Assembly: GCA_002309635.1 (NCBI GenBank)
Contig: DBXO01000032.1
Location: forward strand, 1-64,000
DNA length: 64,000 nt
Origin: Ruminococcus flavefaciens
GTDB taxonomy: Bacteria; Bacillota; Clostridia; Oscillospirales; Ruminococcaceae
Direction: 5' to 3'
Below the pieces are notes generated by a model. It had not been told where the DNA came from and did no database searches. It saw only the letters and a program-made list of their open reading frames with translations. The position numbers and the translations under genes are program-made. This document shows positions 33,847 through 43,326 of the stretch, piece by piece (position 1 is the stretch's first letter; each line of letters opens with the position of its first letter).

Positions 33847-36468
33847 TTATTTTCTGAAAGCGGCTATAGCCTGTTCGATCTTTGCCATTTTCTCCTCAGC
33901 CTTGGCCAGCTTTGCCTTTTCGGCGTCAATGAGCTGAGCGGGAGCCTTTGCAATAAAGCCCTGATTATTGAGCTTTCCGCTGAGGAAGTCTATGTCCTTC
34001 TGAACCTTTTCCTTTTCCTTTTCAAGGCGTGCTGTTTCCTTTTCCTTGTCAACGAGCTCGTCCATAGGAATGAAGATACGAGCGGAATCGGTAACAGCGT
34101 TAGCTGAATCGGGAATATCGAACTTGTCGCCCGTTTCAACAGCGGAAGCAGAAGCAAGCTTCTCAAAGAATACAGCACAGGATCTGAAAAGCTCCTTGTC
34201 TGCGGTCTCAATGAAGAGCTTAGCCTTTACTGACGGAGGTACGTTCATTTCCGTACGTGTATTTCTTACAGCCTTGATAGCCGAGATTATCTTTTCAAAT
34301 GCCTTTTCCTCGGCAGTAAAGTCTATAGAAGCATCATATGTCGGATAGGTCTCAAGAATTATCATTGACTTTTCGTTAGTGAGTACCTGCCATATCTCCT
34401 CGGTAATGAACGGCATGAACGGGTGGAGAAGCTTCAGCATGCCCTGCATAGCCCATACAAGAACAGCCTGAGCCTTTGCCATTGTCTCACCGCCTGCCTG
34501 TATACGCGGCTTTGTGAGCTCGATGTACCAGTCGCAGAATACGTCCCATATGAAGTCGTATATCTTCTGTGAAGCAACGCCCAGCTCGTACTTGTCGAGG
34601 TTCTCGCCAACTTCCTTGGCAAGCTGATTGAACTTGTTTACGAGCCACTTGTCCTCCAGTTCAAGCTCTGCTGGAAGTCCGCTGAACTCGAAGTCCTCGG
34701 GAAGGTTCATCATAATGAAGCGTGAAGCGTTCCAGAGCTTGTTTGCAAAGTTACGTGCAGCCTTTACCTTGTCGTCGATATAACGCATATCATTTCCGGG
34801 AGAGTTGCCTGTAGCAAGCATGAATCGGAGAGCGTCAGCGCCGTACTCGTTGATAACTTCAAGAGGGTCGATACCGTTTCCGAGAGACTTGGACATCTTG
34901 CGTCCCTGAGAGTCGCGTACAAGTCCGTGGATAAGAACTGTATCAAAAGGAACCTTGCCCATATTCTCAAGACCGCTGAACATCATTCTGATAACCCAGA
35001 AGAAGATGATATCATAGCCTGTTACGAGAGTATTTGTGGGATAGAAGTACTTAAGGTCCTCAGTATTCTCAGGCCAGCCCAGTGTCGAGAAAGGCCAGAG
35101 TGCCGAGCTGAACCATGTATCAAGGGTATCGGGGTCCTGTCTCATGGGCTTTCCGCACTTGGGACAAACCGCGCTGCTCTCCTTGGTTACAACCATTTCG
35201 CCGCACTCGTCGCAGTAGAATGCAGGTATCTGATGACCCCACCATATCTGACGGGAGATACACCAGTCCTTGATATTTTCAAGCCAGTGGAAGTATATCT
35301 TGTCAAAACGCTCGGGAACGAACTTTGTATCGCCGTCCTTTACAGCCTTTATGGCAGGCTCTGCAAGAGGCTTCATCTTAACGAACCACTGAGTCGATAC
35401 CTTAGGCTCAACTGTAGTTCCGCAGCGGTAACAGGTACCTACGTTATGGCTGTACTCCTCTATCTTAACAAGAGCGCCTTCCTTTTCGAGGTCCTCAACT
35501 ATCTTCTTTCTTGCCTCATAGCGGTCCATACCGGCATATGCGGGATAATCGTCATTTATTGTAGCGTCATCGTTCATTACGTTGATAACGGGCAGCTTGT
35601 GACGTAGACCTACTTCAAAGTCGTTGGGGTCGTGAGCAGGAGTGATCTTAACTACGCCTGTACCGAAGTCCATTTCTACGTAATCATCAGCAACTATAGG
35701 TATCTCGCGGTGAACGATAGGCAGGATAACTGTCTTGCCGACAAGATCCTTATAGCGCTCGTCCTTTGGATTTACTGCAACTGCCGTATCGCCGAGGAGA
35801 GTCTCGGGACGTGTCGTAGCAAGCTCAAGATATCCGTCGCTGTCCTTTATCTTATAGCGGAGGTGCCAGAAATGGCCTGCCTGATCCTCATAGGTAACTT
35901 CTGCGTCGGAAAGCGAGGTGCGGCACTTGGGGCACCAGTTGATTATACGCTCGCCTCTGTAGATAAGGCCTTTTTCATAATACTTGATGAAAACTTCCTT
36001 TACGGCCTTTGAGCATCCCTCGTCCATAGTGAAGCGCTCGCGTGACCAGTCGCAGGAGGATCCCAGCTTTTTCAGCTGCTCAACGATACGGCCGCCGTAC
36101 TGCTTCTTCCACTCCCATGCACGCTTCATGAAGCCATCACGTCCGAGGTCTTCCTTTGTAACGCCTTCCTTGCGCATAGCCTCGACTATCTTAGCCTCTG
36201 TAGCTATAGCGGCGTGATCGGTACCAGGGAGCCACAGTGCGCTGTAGCCGCTCATTCTCTTCCAGCGGATAAGTATATCCTGTAATGTTTCATCGAGGGC
36301 ATGTCCCATGTGGAGCTGTCCTGTGATGTTGGGAGGTGGGATAACTATAGTGTAGGGCGTTTTCTTCGGATCAGCCTCTGCACGGAAACAGCCCTTGTCG
36401 TTCCATGCAGCATAGATACGATCCTCAAAGTCCTTGGGGTTATAAGCCTTTGCAAGTTCCTTTGCCAT
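33847..36468 (-). CDS. valS: Valyl-tRNA synthetase
   Basis: 873 residues, normal length. HIGH motif HMGH near residue 53, editing domain with TTRPETLLGDTAVAV, zinc-ligand cysteines in the middle (CDECGE...CPKCGKP) and KMSKS loop RKMSKSLGNG; the C-terminal 70 residues form the coiled-coil arm. Start ATG 36468 with GAAAGGAAG. Expression is governed by a Val T-box about 110 bp upstream. Confidence 0.97.
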   Translation of the reverse strand: MAKELAKAYNPKDFEDRIYAAWNDKGCFRAEADPKKTPYTIVIPPPNITGQLHMGHALDETLQDILIRWKRMSGYSALWLPGTDHAAIATEAKIVEAMRKEGVTKEDLGRDGFMKRAWEWKKQYGGRIVEQLKKLGSSCDWSRERFTMDEGCSKAVKEVFIKYYEKGLIYRGERIINWCPKCRTSLSDAEVTYEDQAGHFWHLRYKIKDSDGYLELATTRPETLLGDTAVAVNPKDERYKDLVGKTVILPIVHREIPIVADDYVEMDFGTGVVKITPAHDPNDFEVGLRHKLPVINVMNDDATINDDYPAYAGMDRYEARKKIVEDLEKEGALVKIEEYSHNVGTCYRCGTTVEPKVSTQWFVKMKPLAEPAIKAVKDGDTKFVPERFDKIYFHWLENIKDWCISRQIWWGHQIPAFYCDECGEMVVTKESSAVCPKCGKPMRQDPDTLDTWFSSALWPFSTLGWPENTEDLKYFYPTNTLVTGYDIIFFWVIRMMFSGLENMGKVPFDTVLIHGLVRDSQGRKMSKSLGNGIDPLEVINEYGADALRFMLATGNSPGNDMRYIDDKVKAARNFANKLWNASRFIMMNLPEDFEFSGLPAELELEDKWLVNKFNQLAKEVGENLDKYELGVASQKIYDFIWDVFCDWYIELTKPRIQAGGETMAKAQAVLVWAMQGMLKLLHPFMPFITEEIWQVLTNEKSMIILETYPTYDASIDFTAEEKAFEKIISAIKAVRNTRTEMNVPPSVKAKLFIETADKELFRSCAVFFEKLASASAVETGDKFDIPDSANAVTDSARIFIPMDELVDKEKETARLEKEKEKVQKDIDFLSGKLNNQGFIAKAPAQLIDAEKAKLAKAEEKMAKIEQAIAAFRK

Positions 36469-36578
36469 TCAAATCTTCCTTTCGATCATTTAATAATCAT
36501 AATCAGTGTTATCGGTCCACAGCAATATAATTCAGATAAGTCAGCGAAGCTGACACCGTAAACTATGCACTATGAATT

Positions 36579-36848
36579 AAAAAAGCCCTGAACCGTTATA
36601 GGTCCAGGGCGAACTAAGTCCGTGTTACCACCTGAATTCGGGATTCATCCCGCACTCTGCGGAGCCTGTGAGCTCCTTCCCCTGTAACGTGAGGATCACG
36701 CCGCATACTACTGAGCATCTGCCGTTGGCACGCGAAGCTCCGAAGCTACTTCCGCAAGTCCCTCATACTGCTTTTCACCTTACGGCAGCTCTCTGAAAAT
36801 CGGGTATCCTGCGTACTCCTCTTCATCATCGCCTTTGAATACTTTATA
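36579..36848 (-). ncRNA. T-box leader, valine specifier
   Basis: Minus strand: antiterminator sequence GGTGGTAACACG at 36632-36621. AGAGAG occurs in stem I after CCCGATTTTC, and the matching TTCGG follows the specifier loop GAA-GUA-GC; the codon GUA (36749-36747) is valine, in keeping with valS. The terminator GCCCTGGACC/GGTTCAGGGC lies at 36585-36610 and is followed by TTTTTT. Confidence 0.92.
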
Positions 36849-36877
36849 ATTATACATGATATTTTTTCATTTGTCAA
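36849..36877 (-). promoter_or_regulatory. Promoter of the valS operon
   Basis: Minus strand TTGACA, 17-bp spacer, TATAAT: consensus. Confidence 0.8.
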
Positions 36878-36923
36878 GACCGATTCAGCCATTAGCTGTC
36901 TGAACTAAGAGCTAAGGTGCAGC

Positions 36924-37130
36924 TCATACAACATCTTCATCGAGATAAATAAGCATTTCTACCATAAGTATCTCTTCATTCGACAATTCATTTATTATTG
37001 ACATATTAACGACCCTTTTATTATTTATATATATGTCAAGTTCAAAACTTGATTTTTCAGTAACAGTTTTTCCATTTCCCTCTTTAAAAGCAACTATATC
37101 TGAATTTATATAATGCATATCTTTATACAC
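36924..37130 (-). CDS. Possible small AT-rich protein
   Basis: 68 codons from a GTG at 37130, or 64 from the ATG at 37118. The peptide is acidic at its end (MLIYLDEDVV) and has plausible amphipathic composition. No clear ribosome site, and the DNA is AT-richer than its surroundings. No family recognised. Rest of 37131-37260: no gene seen. Confidence 0.35.
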   Translation of the reverse strand: MYKDMHYINSDIVAFKEGNGKTVTEKSSFELDIYINNKRVVNMSIINELSNEEILMVEMLIYLDEDVV

Positions 37131-37260
37131 TGTCAGTCATTGTCATACACCGTAGAATTATCATCATAAAAATCTGTATAGTTATCAGCTGATAGTACCC
37201 TCCCCTGCAGGCTAACGGCTGATAATTTTTCGCATATTGCGAAAAATTATCTTTTTCCCC

Positions 37261-37289
37261 TTGCAGTCCGCACAAAACTGTGATATAAT
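37261..37289 (+). promoter_or_regulatory. Sigma-A promoter of prfB
   Basis: TTGCAG, 17-bp spacer, TATAAT. Confidence 0.75.
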
Positions 37290-37321
37290 ATATGTATCTA
37301 TGTTTGAAAGGATTTGAAACT

Positions 37322-38440
37322 ATGATAATACTCGACGAACTCAGAGTAGAAATGACAGGCTACCGCAAGGAAATGGCGGAGCTTGCCGACGTTCTGAATA
37401 TAGAAGCTGCAAAGAAGCGCGTTGCCGAGCTTGGCGAGGAAACAGGCAGGGACGGTTTCTGGGACGACCTTGAAAACTCCCAGAAGGTGCTCAAGGAGCA
37501 GAAGTCTCTCGAAAGAAAGATCGATAAATTCAACAAGCTCAACGACAATCTTGAAGATATCATCACTCTCATCGAGCTTTCTATCGAAGCTGACGACGAG
37601 AGCGACATCGAGGAAATAAAATCCGAGTCCGAAGCTTTCAAGACAAAGCTGGAGGACGAAAAGCTGTCAACTCTGCTCACAGGAGAGTATGACAATGCAA
37701 ATGCTATCCTCACCTTCCACGCCGGCGCAGGCGGAACAGAGGCTCAGGACTGGGCAGAGATGCTCTACCGTATGTACAATCACTGGGCTGAACGCCACGA
37801 CTTCAAGGTGGAGCTTCTTGACTACCTTGACGGCGACGACGCAGGCATGAAATCCGCTTCTATCCTTATCGAGGGCGACAACGCCTACGGCTACATGAAA
37901 TCGGAATCCGGTGTTCACAGACTTGTACGTATCTCCCCCTTTGACGCTTCGGGCAGAAGGCATACCTCATTCGCAGCTCTCGAGGTTATGCCCGAAATCG
38001 ACGATTCTATCGAAGTTGATATCCGTCCTGAGGATATTGAAATGGAGGTTTACCGTTCAAGCGGTGCAGGCGGTCAGAAGGTAAACAAGACCAGTTCGGC
38101 TGTACGTCTTATCCATAAGCCAACAGGTATCGTTGTTTCCTGTCAGACTCAGCGAAGCCAGTACCAGAACAAGGACTACGCAATGAAGATGCTCCGCTCA
38201 AAGCTCATTGAGATCAAGGAGCGCGAACACCTGGAAAAGATCGAGGATATCAAGGGCGTTCAGAACCAGATAGCATGGGGCTCACAGATACGTTCATATG
38301 TATTCATGCCCTACACTCTTGTAAAGGATCACCGCACAGGCTTTGAAAACGGCAATATCCAGGCTGTTATGGACGGAGACCTTGACGGCTTCATCAATGC
38401 TTATCTGAAGTCACTCTCTCACGGAACACTTGAAAAGTAA
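37322..38440 (+). CDS. prfB: Peptide chain release factor 2
   Basis: 372 residues from ATG 37322 (GAAAGGA upstream; the frame opens earlier, but that lies within a few bases of the -10 box). The UGA-reading tripeptide SPF is in RISPFDASGRRHTS, and the hydrolysis motif GGQ in SSGAGGQKVNKTSS. It releases chains at UAA/UGA. The segment that in many bacteria holds the autoregulatory UGA frameshift reads straight through here (DVLNIEAAKKRV), with no in-frame stop. Confidence 0.96.
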   Translation: MIILDELRVEMTGYRKEMAELADVLNIEAAKKRVAELGEETGRDGFWDDLENSQKVLKEQKSLERKIDKFNKLNDNLEDIITLIELSIEADDESDIEEIKSESEAFKTKLEDEKLSTLLTGEYDNANAILTFHAGAGGTEAQDWAEMLYRMYNHWAERHDFKVELLDYLDGDDAGMKSASILIEGDNAYGYMKSESGVHRLVRISPFDASGRRHTSFAALEVMPEIDDSIEVDIRPEDIEMEVYRSSGAGGQKVNKTSSAVRLIHKPTGIVVSCQTQRSQYQNKDYAMKMLRSKLIEIKEREHLEKIEDIKGVQNQIAWGSQIRSYVFMPYTLVKDHRTGFENGNIQAVMDGDLDGFINAYLKSLSHGTLEK

Positions 38441-38470
38441 ATCGGAATTAATTATAAGAGTAATAACAGT

Positions 38471-38944
38471 ATGAAAAAACTTAGAAAGATACTGTGTATA
38501 ATATCTGCTGCGGCAATATGCACGTTAGCATATTCCTGTGAAAAAAACAGATCAGGTGAAAGCAGTTCTGAAGTTGATATTTTGAATAACGGAGCTGAAA
38601 GTGTAGTTCCCTCAAAAACAGAATTGATCGGAAATGCTAAAGCTGCCGGATATGAAGTGTCTGAATTTGATAATATATATGATTTACAGGTTTCCGGAGA
38701 AAGAGTGCTTGCACAAAAAGGGACCCGGTATATAGATATATGCTATGGATTGAACAAGGAAGATGCTGTAACGGTTTTTAAATATTTTGAAGACAAGTAT
38801 GATTCTCAGGTCAAATCCGGAGACTATTATATTCTTGCCCGGAATCAGAAATTTGTTTATTTTATAAGTGACAAGAAGACATTTACTATCAGTGGCTTTA
38901 AAAGTATCGATAATGATGGTGAGCAATATATATGCAAAGAATGA
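38471..38944 (+). CDS. Putative lipoprotein
   Basis: 157 residues with a signal peptide and lipobox LAYSC (Cys near 23). The mature part is acidic with aromatic residues, no family recognised. Base composition is clearly lower in GC than prfB 30 bp upstream, so it may be a younger gene. Co-transcription with prfB is possible. Confidence 0.72.
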   Translation: MKKLRKILCIISAAAICTLAYSCEKNRSGESSSEVDILNNGAESVVPSKTELIGNAKAAGYEVSEFDNIYDLQVSGERVLAQKGTRYIDICYGLNKEDAVTVFKYFEDKYDSQVKSGDYYILARNQKFVYFISDKKTFTISGFKSIDNDGEQYICKE

Positions 38945-38969
38945 AAAGGTACTGAACAGTTACATTTTT

Positions 38970-38995
38970 AAGGGACGCCAGCGGCGTCCCTTTTC
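38970..38995 (+). terminator. Terminator after the lipoprotein gene
   Basis: 10-bp stem AAGGGACGCC/GGCGTCCCTT with loop AGC, then TT. Confidence 0.85.
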
Positions 38996-39027
38996 TATTC
39001 ACTAAGCACTAAAAACTTATCACTTCT

Positions 39028-39405
39028 TCAAAACACACTATTCCAAAGCGGCGTTTCGCCGCTTTTCAGCATTTCAAGGAGCTCCCTCAGCTCGGAAAGC
39101 TCCGCTTTCAGTTCATCATCCTCATTTTCTGCAAGCTGTACGATTCTTGCGCTTATCCTGTCAGCTTCCACAAGCTTGTCATACTTCAGCAGAACAGATG
39201 CCCAATACCGGAATCTTTCCCACTTTTCCCCGAGTTCCCGTGCGCTCTCGTTAAGCGCCTCACTTTCTCCGTTTTCCGCCATGATACTTAGCCTGTTTAT
39301 ATCCCCGAGCATTTCATTGCAGCGGTGGTTCACCCACACGCTTGTAAAAGCGCTCAACGCTATCAGTATAAGCAGAATTGCCGCACTTATCTTTACTCTC
39401 GTCAT
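39028..39405 (-). CDS. DUF4363-like protein
   Basis: 125 residues. One N-terminal anchor (about 6-24) and a helical external domain with paired Leu/Glu heptads. This gene commonly follows DUF421 genes in Clostridia, as here, and overlaps it by 4 bp (ATGA). Function unknown; the pairing suggests a complex with the DUF421 protein in the membrane. Confidence 0.75.
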   Translation of the reverse strand: MTRVKISAAILLILIALSAFTSVWVNHRCNEMLGDINRLSIMAENGESEALNESARELGEKWERFRYWASVLLKYDKLVEADRISARIVQLAENEDDELKAELSELRELLEMLKSGETPLWNSVF

Positions 39406-40109
39406 TTTCCGCCTCCGAAACTAAGCACCATGGGAGCTCTTCCCTGCTTGTCCGCAACGAAGCATTTCCCCGAGCTGTCTGCGGTCATCAGAAAAACGTC
39501 GGTCACTTTCATACCGTTTGCGGAAAGAAGCATTTCCACCGCGCTTCTGCTGAGTTTCATAGACTTCATAGCATTTTCCGCAAGCACTCCGTCGGAGATT
39601 ATCAGTACGGGCGGGTCGGATTCTTCTGCGGCTATTTTCATATCGCTCCGCGTGGGAGTTTCCGAGGTCTGCTTCTTCATTACGGATACGCTGCCTGTGG
39701 TCTCAACTATCGCAAACTGTACCTCGCTCAGGTCGAATATATCCTTACTCCTCAGAGCCATGAGCAGATCGTCTGCCGAAAACCGCAGCTCTCGCAGTAT
39801 ATCCCTCTCTATCCTGCCGCCGCGTATGACTATTTTGGGACTTCCCGATACGAGCCTTCTCAGCTTAGTGAAACGGAGATTGAGCCATGATACAATGACC
39901 TCAAAGCATACCAGCGCCAGTATTGGGGTAACTCCCACAGCTACAGGGATATTCACATCCTCAACGGGAAGGGTTGCTATATTCGATACAAGTATAGTTA
40001 TGACAAGCTCAGAGGGCTGGAGCTCCCCGAGCTGACGCTTTCCCATCAGCCTGACTGCGAATATGACAAGTATATACAGCATGACCGAACGTATCAGTAC
40101 TACACACAT
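39402..40109 (-). CDS. DUF421 (YetF-like) membrane protein
   Basis: 235 residues from ATG 40109, with AAAAGGAGC upstream; the open frame further upstream lacks a ribosome site. Three membrane segments at the N-terminus (MGKRQLGELQPSELVITILVSNIA motif split across them), then a two-part cytoplasmic domain starting RFTKLRRLVSGSPKIVIRGG. Sporulation and membrane roles are reported for relatives; the precise job is not known. Confidence 0.85.
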   Translation of the reverse strand: MCVVLIRSVMLYILVIFAVRLMGKRQLGELQPSELVITILVSNIATLPVEDVNIPVAVGVTPILALVCFEVIVSWLNLRFTKLRRLVSGSPKIVIRGGRIERDILRELRFSADDLLMALRSKDIFDLSEVQFAIVETTGSVSVMKKQTSETPTRSDMKIAAEESDPPVLIISDGVLAENAMKSMKLSRSAVEMLLSANGMKVTDVFLMTADSSGKCFVADKQGRAPMVLSFGGGK

Positions 40110-40179
40110 AAAAACAGCTCCTTTTACGGTTATTTTTCCGCATCGGAGCTGATATATGCAAATATCATTCCATAAAAAA

Positions 40180-40200
40180 CGGGCGAACATTGTCCGCCCG
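40180..40200 (-). terminator. Terminator of the cytidylate-kinase-like gene
   Basis: CGGGCGGACA/TGTTCGCCCG-type stem on the minus strand, then TTTTTT. Confidence 0.8.
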
Positions 40201-40207
40201 CAAAGAA

Positions 40208-40831
40208 TCAGTCCTTGAATCTGTTATTGTACTCCTGATAAGCCCGTACTATGATTTCTGCGCACAGCTCGTCGCCAAGGACTCCGCTGTTGAGGCACAG
40301 TGCATACTGGTCCTTATCCTGCCATACTCTGCCCGTATTTACATTGTAAAAAGTCTCGCGGCGCTTGTCAGCTTTTTTCAGTATTGAGTCAGCCTTGTTC
40401 TCGCTGACGCCGTACTCCGATATAGCCCTCTTTACGCGAAACTCATGGTCGGCATAGATATAAACGTTGAAGCAGCCCTTTTCTTCAAGGATATAGCTTC
40501 CGCACCTGCCGACTATGACGAACTGCTTTTCCTTTTCTGCTATTTCATTGATGATACGGCTTTCCATAAGGAAGACCTTGTCAGAAAGCGGCAGGTTCTC
40601 CTCCATAGTCCTTGCGGGATTTGCTGAAAGCAGCAGCGAATACAGAAAGCTTGTGGGGACATTCTCCTCGGCATTTTCAAGATATTCGGGCGCAATACCG
40701 CACCTCTCCGCCGTCATTTCCAGTATCTGACGGTTATAGCAATTTATACCCAGTTTCTCAGCTGCGAGCTGACCTATCACACTTCCGCCGCTTCCGTATT
40801 GTCTCTCGATAGTGATTATATTCTTTTTCAT
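40208..40831 (-). CDS. Cytidylate kinase-like P-loop protein
   Basis: 207 residues. P-loop RQYGSGGSVIGQLAAEKLG near the N-terminus, FVIVGRCGSYILEE and RVKRAISEYGVSENKA match the cytidylate-kinase-like family common in Firmicutes, distinct from Cmk itself. The substrate is not established. Single gene with its own promoter and terminator. Confidence 0.85.
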   Translation of the reverse strand: MKKNIITIERQYGSGGSVIGQLAAEKLGINCYNRQILEMTAERCGIAPEYLENAEENVPTSFLYSLLLSANPARTMEENLPLSDKVFLMESRIINEIAEKEKQFVIVGRCGSYILEEKGCFNVYIYADHEFRVKRAISEYGVSENKADSILKKADKRRETFYNVNTGRVWQDKDQYALCLNSGVLGDELCAEIIVRAYQEYNNRFKD

Positions 40832-40892
40832 CGTTTGGTTCCCCCCATGTCATAATTCTTGTTACATAAATTGATAAAATAACTATGTTTAT

Positions 40893-40920
40893 ATTATAGC
40901 ATAATTTGCACATATTTCAA
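40893..40920 (-). promoter_or_regulatory. Promoter of the cytidylate-kinase-like gene
   Basis: Minus strand TTGAAA, 16-bp spacer, TATAAT. Confidence 0.65.
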
Positions 40921-41001
40921 CAATATTGACGAAAAATATTGTTCAATTGGTTGATATTCTACGTTTTCAACAATTTGACATATCTTAAATTGTGCATAAT
41001 A

Positions 41002-41031
41002 AAAAATCCCCCGTCGAATGATACGACGGGA
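41002..41031 (-). terminator. Terminator of gdhA
   Basis: CCCGTCG/CGACGGG stem with loop AATGATA. Minus strand runs into TTTTTT. Confidence 0.85.
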
Positions 41032-41080
41032 GACATTGTTTACTTTAGTTCTTTACTGATGAGTCACTATCAGTTTGGGA

Positions 41081-42448
41081 TCAAACGCAGCCCTGAGCCT
41101 TCATTGCTTCTGCAACCTTGAGGAAGCCTGCAATGTTAGCGCCTGCCATGTAGTTTCCGGGCATGCCGAACTCCTTGGAAGCATCGTCGCAAGCCTTGAA
41201 GATAGACTTCATGATGCCGTGGAGCTTGTTGTCAACTTCTTCGAATGTCCAGCTGAGTCTCTCGCTGTTCTGGCTCATTTCGAGACCTGATGTTGCAACG
41301 CCGCCTGCGTTAGCAGCCTTTGCAGGTCCGTAGAGAACACCGTTGCTGAGGTAAACCTCGATAGCATCGGGATTTGAAGGCATATTTGCGCCCTCTGCAA
41401 CAGCAAAGCCGCCGTTTGCAACGATAGCCTTTGCAGCGTCACCGTTGATCTCGTTCTGAGTAGCGCAGGGAAGTGCAATGTCAAGCTTGATGCTGCCTGC
41501 ATTGGACTTGAGTGTCCATACGCTGCCCTCGTGGTACTCAGCGCTCTTGTGTGAAGTTCTGCCGACATACTCCTTGATTCTGCCGCGCTCAACCTCCTTG
41601 ATCTGCTTAACGAGATCAAGCTCGATTCCGTCGGGATCGTAGATATAGCCGTTGGAGTCGGAAAGTGTAACTACCTTGGCGCCGTACTGTGTTGCCTTTT
41701 CTGTAGCATAGATAGCAACGTTGCCCGAACCTGAGATAACAACTGTCTTGCCGTCAAAGCTCTTGCCGTTAGCCTGGAGCATCTCGTTTGTGAAGTAGCA
41801 GAGGCCATAGCCAGTAGCTTCTGTTCTTGCAAGTGAACCGCCGTATGTAAGGCCCTTACCTGTGAGAACGCCAACGAACTCGTTGCGGAGTCTCTTGTAC
41901 TGACCGAACATGAAGCCGATCTCTCTTGCGCCTGTTCCGATATCACCTGCAGGAACGTCACAGTCAGCGCCGATGTGTCTGCAAAGCTCTGTCATGAAGC
42001 TCTGGCAGAAACGCATGATCTCTCCGTCGCTCTTGCCCTTGGGGTCGAAGTCGGAGCCGCCCTTTGCACCGCCCATGGGAAGTGTTGTAAGGCTGTTCTT
42101 GAATACCTGCTCAAAGCCGAGGAACTTGATGATTCCAAGATATACTGAAGGGTGAAGTCTGATACCGCCCTTGTAAGGTCCGATAGCAGAATTGAACTGG
42201 ATTCTGTAACCTCTGTTTACCTGTACCTTGCCGTTGTCGTCAACCCACGGTACACGGAACATAACCTGTCTCTCAGGCTCTACGATCCTCTCGAATACGC
42301 CTGCGTCGATAAGGTCCTGTCTCTTTTCAGCAACAGGCTGAAGTGTCTCAAGAACCTCAGTTACAGCCTGAATGAACTCGGGCTCACCGGGATTTCTTTT
42401 CTTAACTCTTTCTAATAAATCGATAAGATACTGATTTTTTAACGCCAT
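41081..42448 (-). CDS. gdhA: Glutamate dehydrogenase (NADP type)
   Basis: 455 residues, the ~450-residue hexameric class. Catalytic region PMGGAKGGSDFDPKGKS, with the active Lys residues and VPAGDIGTGAREIGFM; Rossmann loop SGSGNVAIYATEK. It fixes ammonium onto 2-oxoglutarate, a main nitrogen entry route in rumen bacteria. AAAGGAGG precedes the ATG. Single gene with strong promoter and terminator. Confidence 0.97.
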   Translation of the reverse strand: MALKNQYLIDLLERVKKRNPGEPEFIQAVTEVLETLQPVAEKRQDLIDAGVFERIVEPERQVMFRVPWVDDNGKVQVNRGYRIQFNSAIGPYKGGIRLHPSVYLGIIKFLGFEQVFKNSLTTLPMGGAKGGSDFDPKGKSDGEIMRFCQSFMTELCRHIGADCDVPAGDIGTGAREIGFMFGQYKRLRNEFVGVLTGKGLTYGGSLARTEATGYGLCYFTNEMLQANGKSFDGKTVVISGSGNVAIYATEKATQYGAKVVTLSDSNGYIYDPDGIELDLVKQIKEVERGRIKEYVGRTSHKSAEYHEGSVWTLKSNAGSIKLDIALPCATQNEINGDAAKAIVANGGFAVAEGANMPSNPDAIEVYLSNGVLYGPAKAANAGGVATSGLEMSQNSERLSWTFEEVDNKLHGIMKSIFKACDDASKEFGMPGNYMAGANIAGFLKVAEAMKAQGCV

Positions 42449-42499
42449 TGTTAAAAAACCTCCTTTTATAAATTCTGCTTATACCGCAGTTCAATATTG

Positions 42500-42528
42500 A
42501 TTATAGCACTACTGTTACGATTTTGCAA
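42500..42528 (-). promoter_or_regulatory. Promoter of gdhA
   Basis: Minus strand TTGCAA, 17-bp spacer, TATAAT, with an AT-rich upstream region holding two GCAAATTT copies. The region 42449-42790 holds this and the divergent promoter at 42702, no gene. Confidence 0.75.
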
Positions 42529-42701
42529 TACTTTATTGCTGTAAATTTGCAAATTTCTTCGTTTTAATCCCCTATGCGCAAATTTTTAACGTAAGTTTGT
42601 GCATACTGTCTATATTTATTTCAACACTCCCCCTCAACTCTCACCTCTGAGCTCTCAGCTCCCGGCTCCTGCCGGAACAATAAGATTTTTTGTTATCTGT
42701 A

Positions 42702-42730
42702 TTGATTTTTGCTCTGAAATATTGTATAAT
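42702..42730 (+). promoter_or_regulatory. Promoter of the HD-domain gene
   Basis: TTGATT, 17-bp spacer, TATAAT. Confidence 0.75.
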
Positions 42731-42790
42731 AACCATAACGGCAAAACCGTATAATGAGAGGGAATCATTATATGAAGGAGGCTTTGCTCT

Positions 42791-43297
42791 ATGCTTAAAG
42801 CCATTTGCTCGGCAAAGGAGCTGACGGATAACAGCTACTACGACTGCGTAAGCGATATTATAGACAGCAGGCAGATACAGGAGCTCAAATCCATAACTCA
42901 CCATGTCTCCACCACCCGTTTCCAGCACTGTATAAACGTTTCATACTACAGCTACATAGTGTGCAGGAGGCTCAGCCTCAATGCCCGTTCCGCCGCAAGA
43001 GCGGGACTTATGCACGACCTGTTCTTTTATGACCGCAGGGAGTACAACTCTACAAGATCAAAGGGGCAGGCTTTTCACAGTATGAAGCACTCTCTCGAGG
43101 CATGCGCCAATGCTGCTGAGATAACGTATATCACCAGGCTTGAACGGGACATGATAGAAAAGCACATGTGGCCTGCCACAAGGTCAAAGCCAAGCTACAA
43201 GGAGACATACATAATCACTATCATCGATAAGTATTGCGCTGTCCTCGAATTCTGCGTCCCAAGGGTGCAGAAGCTTATCCGTCGGAAAACGCAGTAA
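42791..43297 (+). CDS. HD-domain phosphohydrolase-like protein
   Basis: 168 residues; GAAGGAGG lies 9 nt before ATG 42791. HD pattern: RFQHCINVSYYSY (first His), AGLMHDLFFYD (His-Asp pair), then HSLEACANA and a late Asp in ITIIDKYCA. Compact HD protein, probably a metal-dependent phosphohydrolase; substrate unknown. An 8-codon frame (MKEALLYA) starting at 42773 overlaps its start and might couple translation. metY-like gene follows after 29 bp. Confidence 0.8.
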   Translation: MLKAICSAKELTDNSYYDCVSDIIDSRQIQELKSITHHVSTTRFQHCINVSYYSYIVCRRLSLNARSAARAGLMHDLFFYDRREYNSTRSKGQAFHSMKHSLEACANAAEITYITRLERDMIEKHMWPATRSKPSYKETYIITIIDKYCAVLEFCVPRVQKLIRRKTQ

Positions 43298-43326
43298 CAT
43301 ATTTATTTAACGGAGGTACCCCAACA

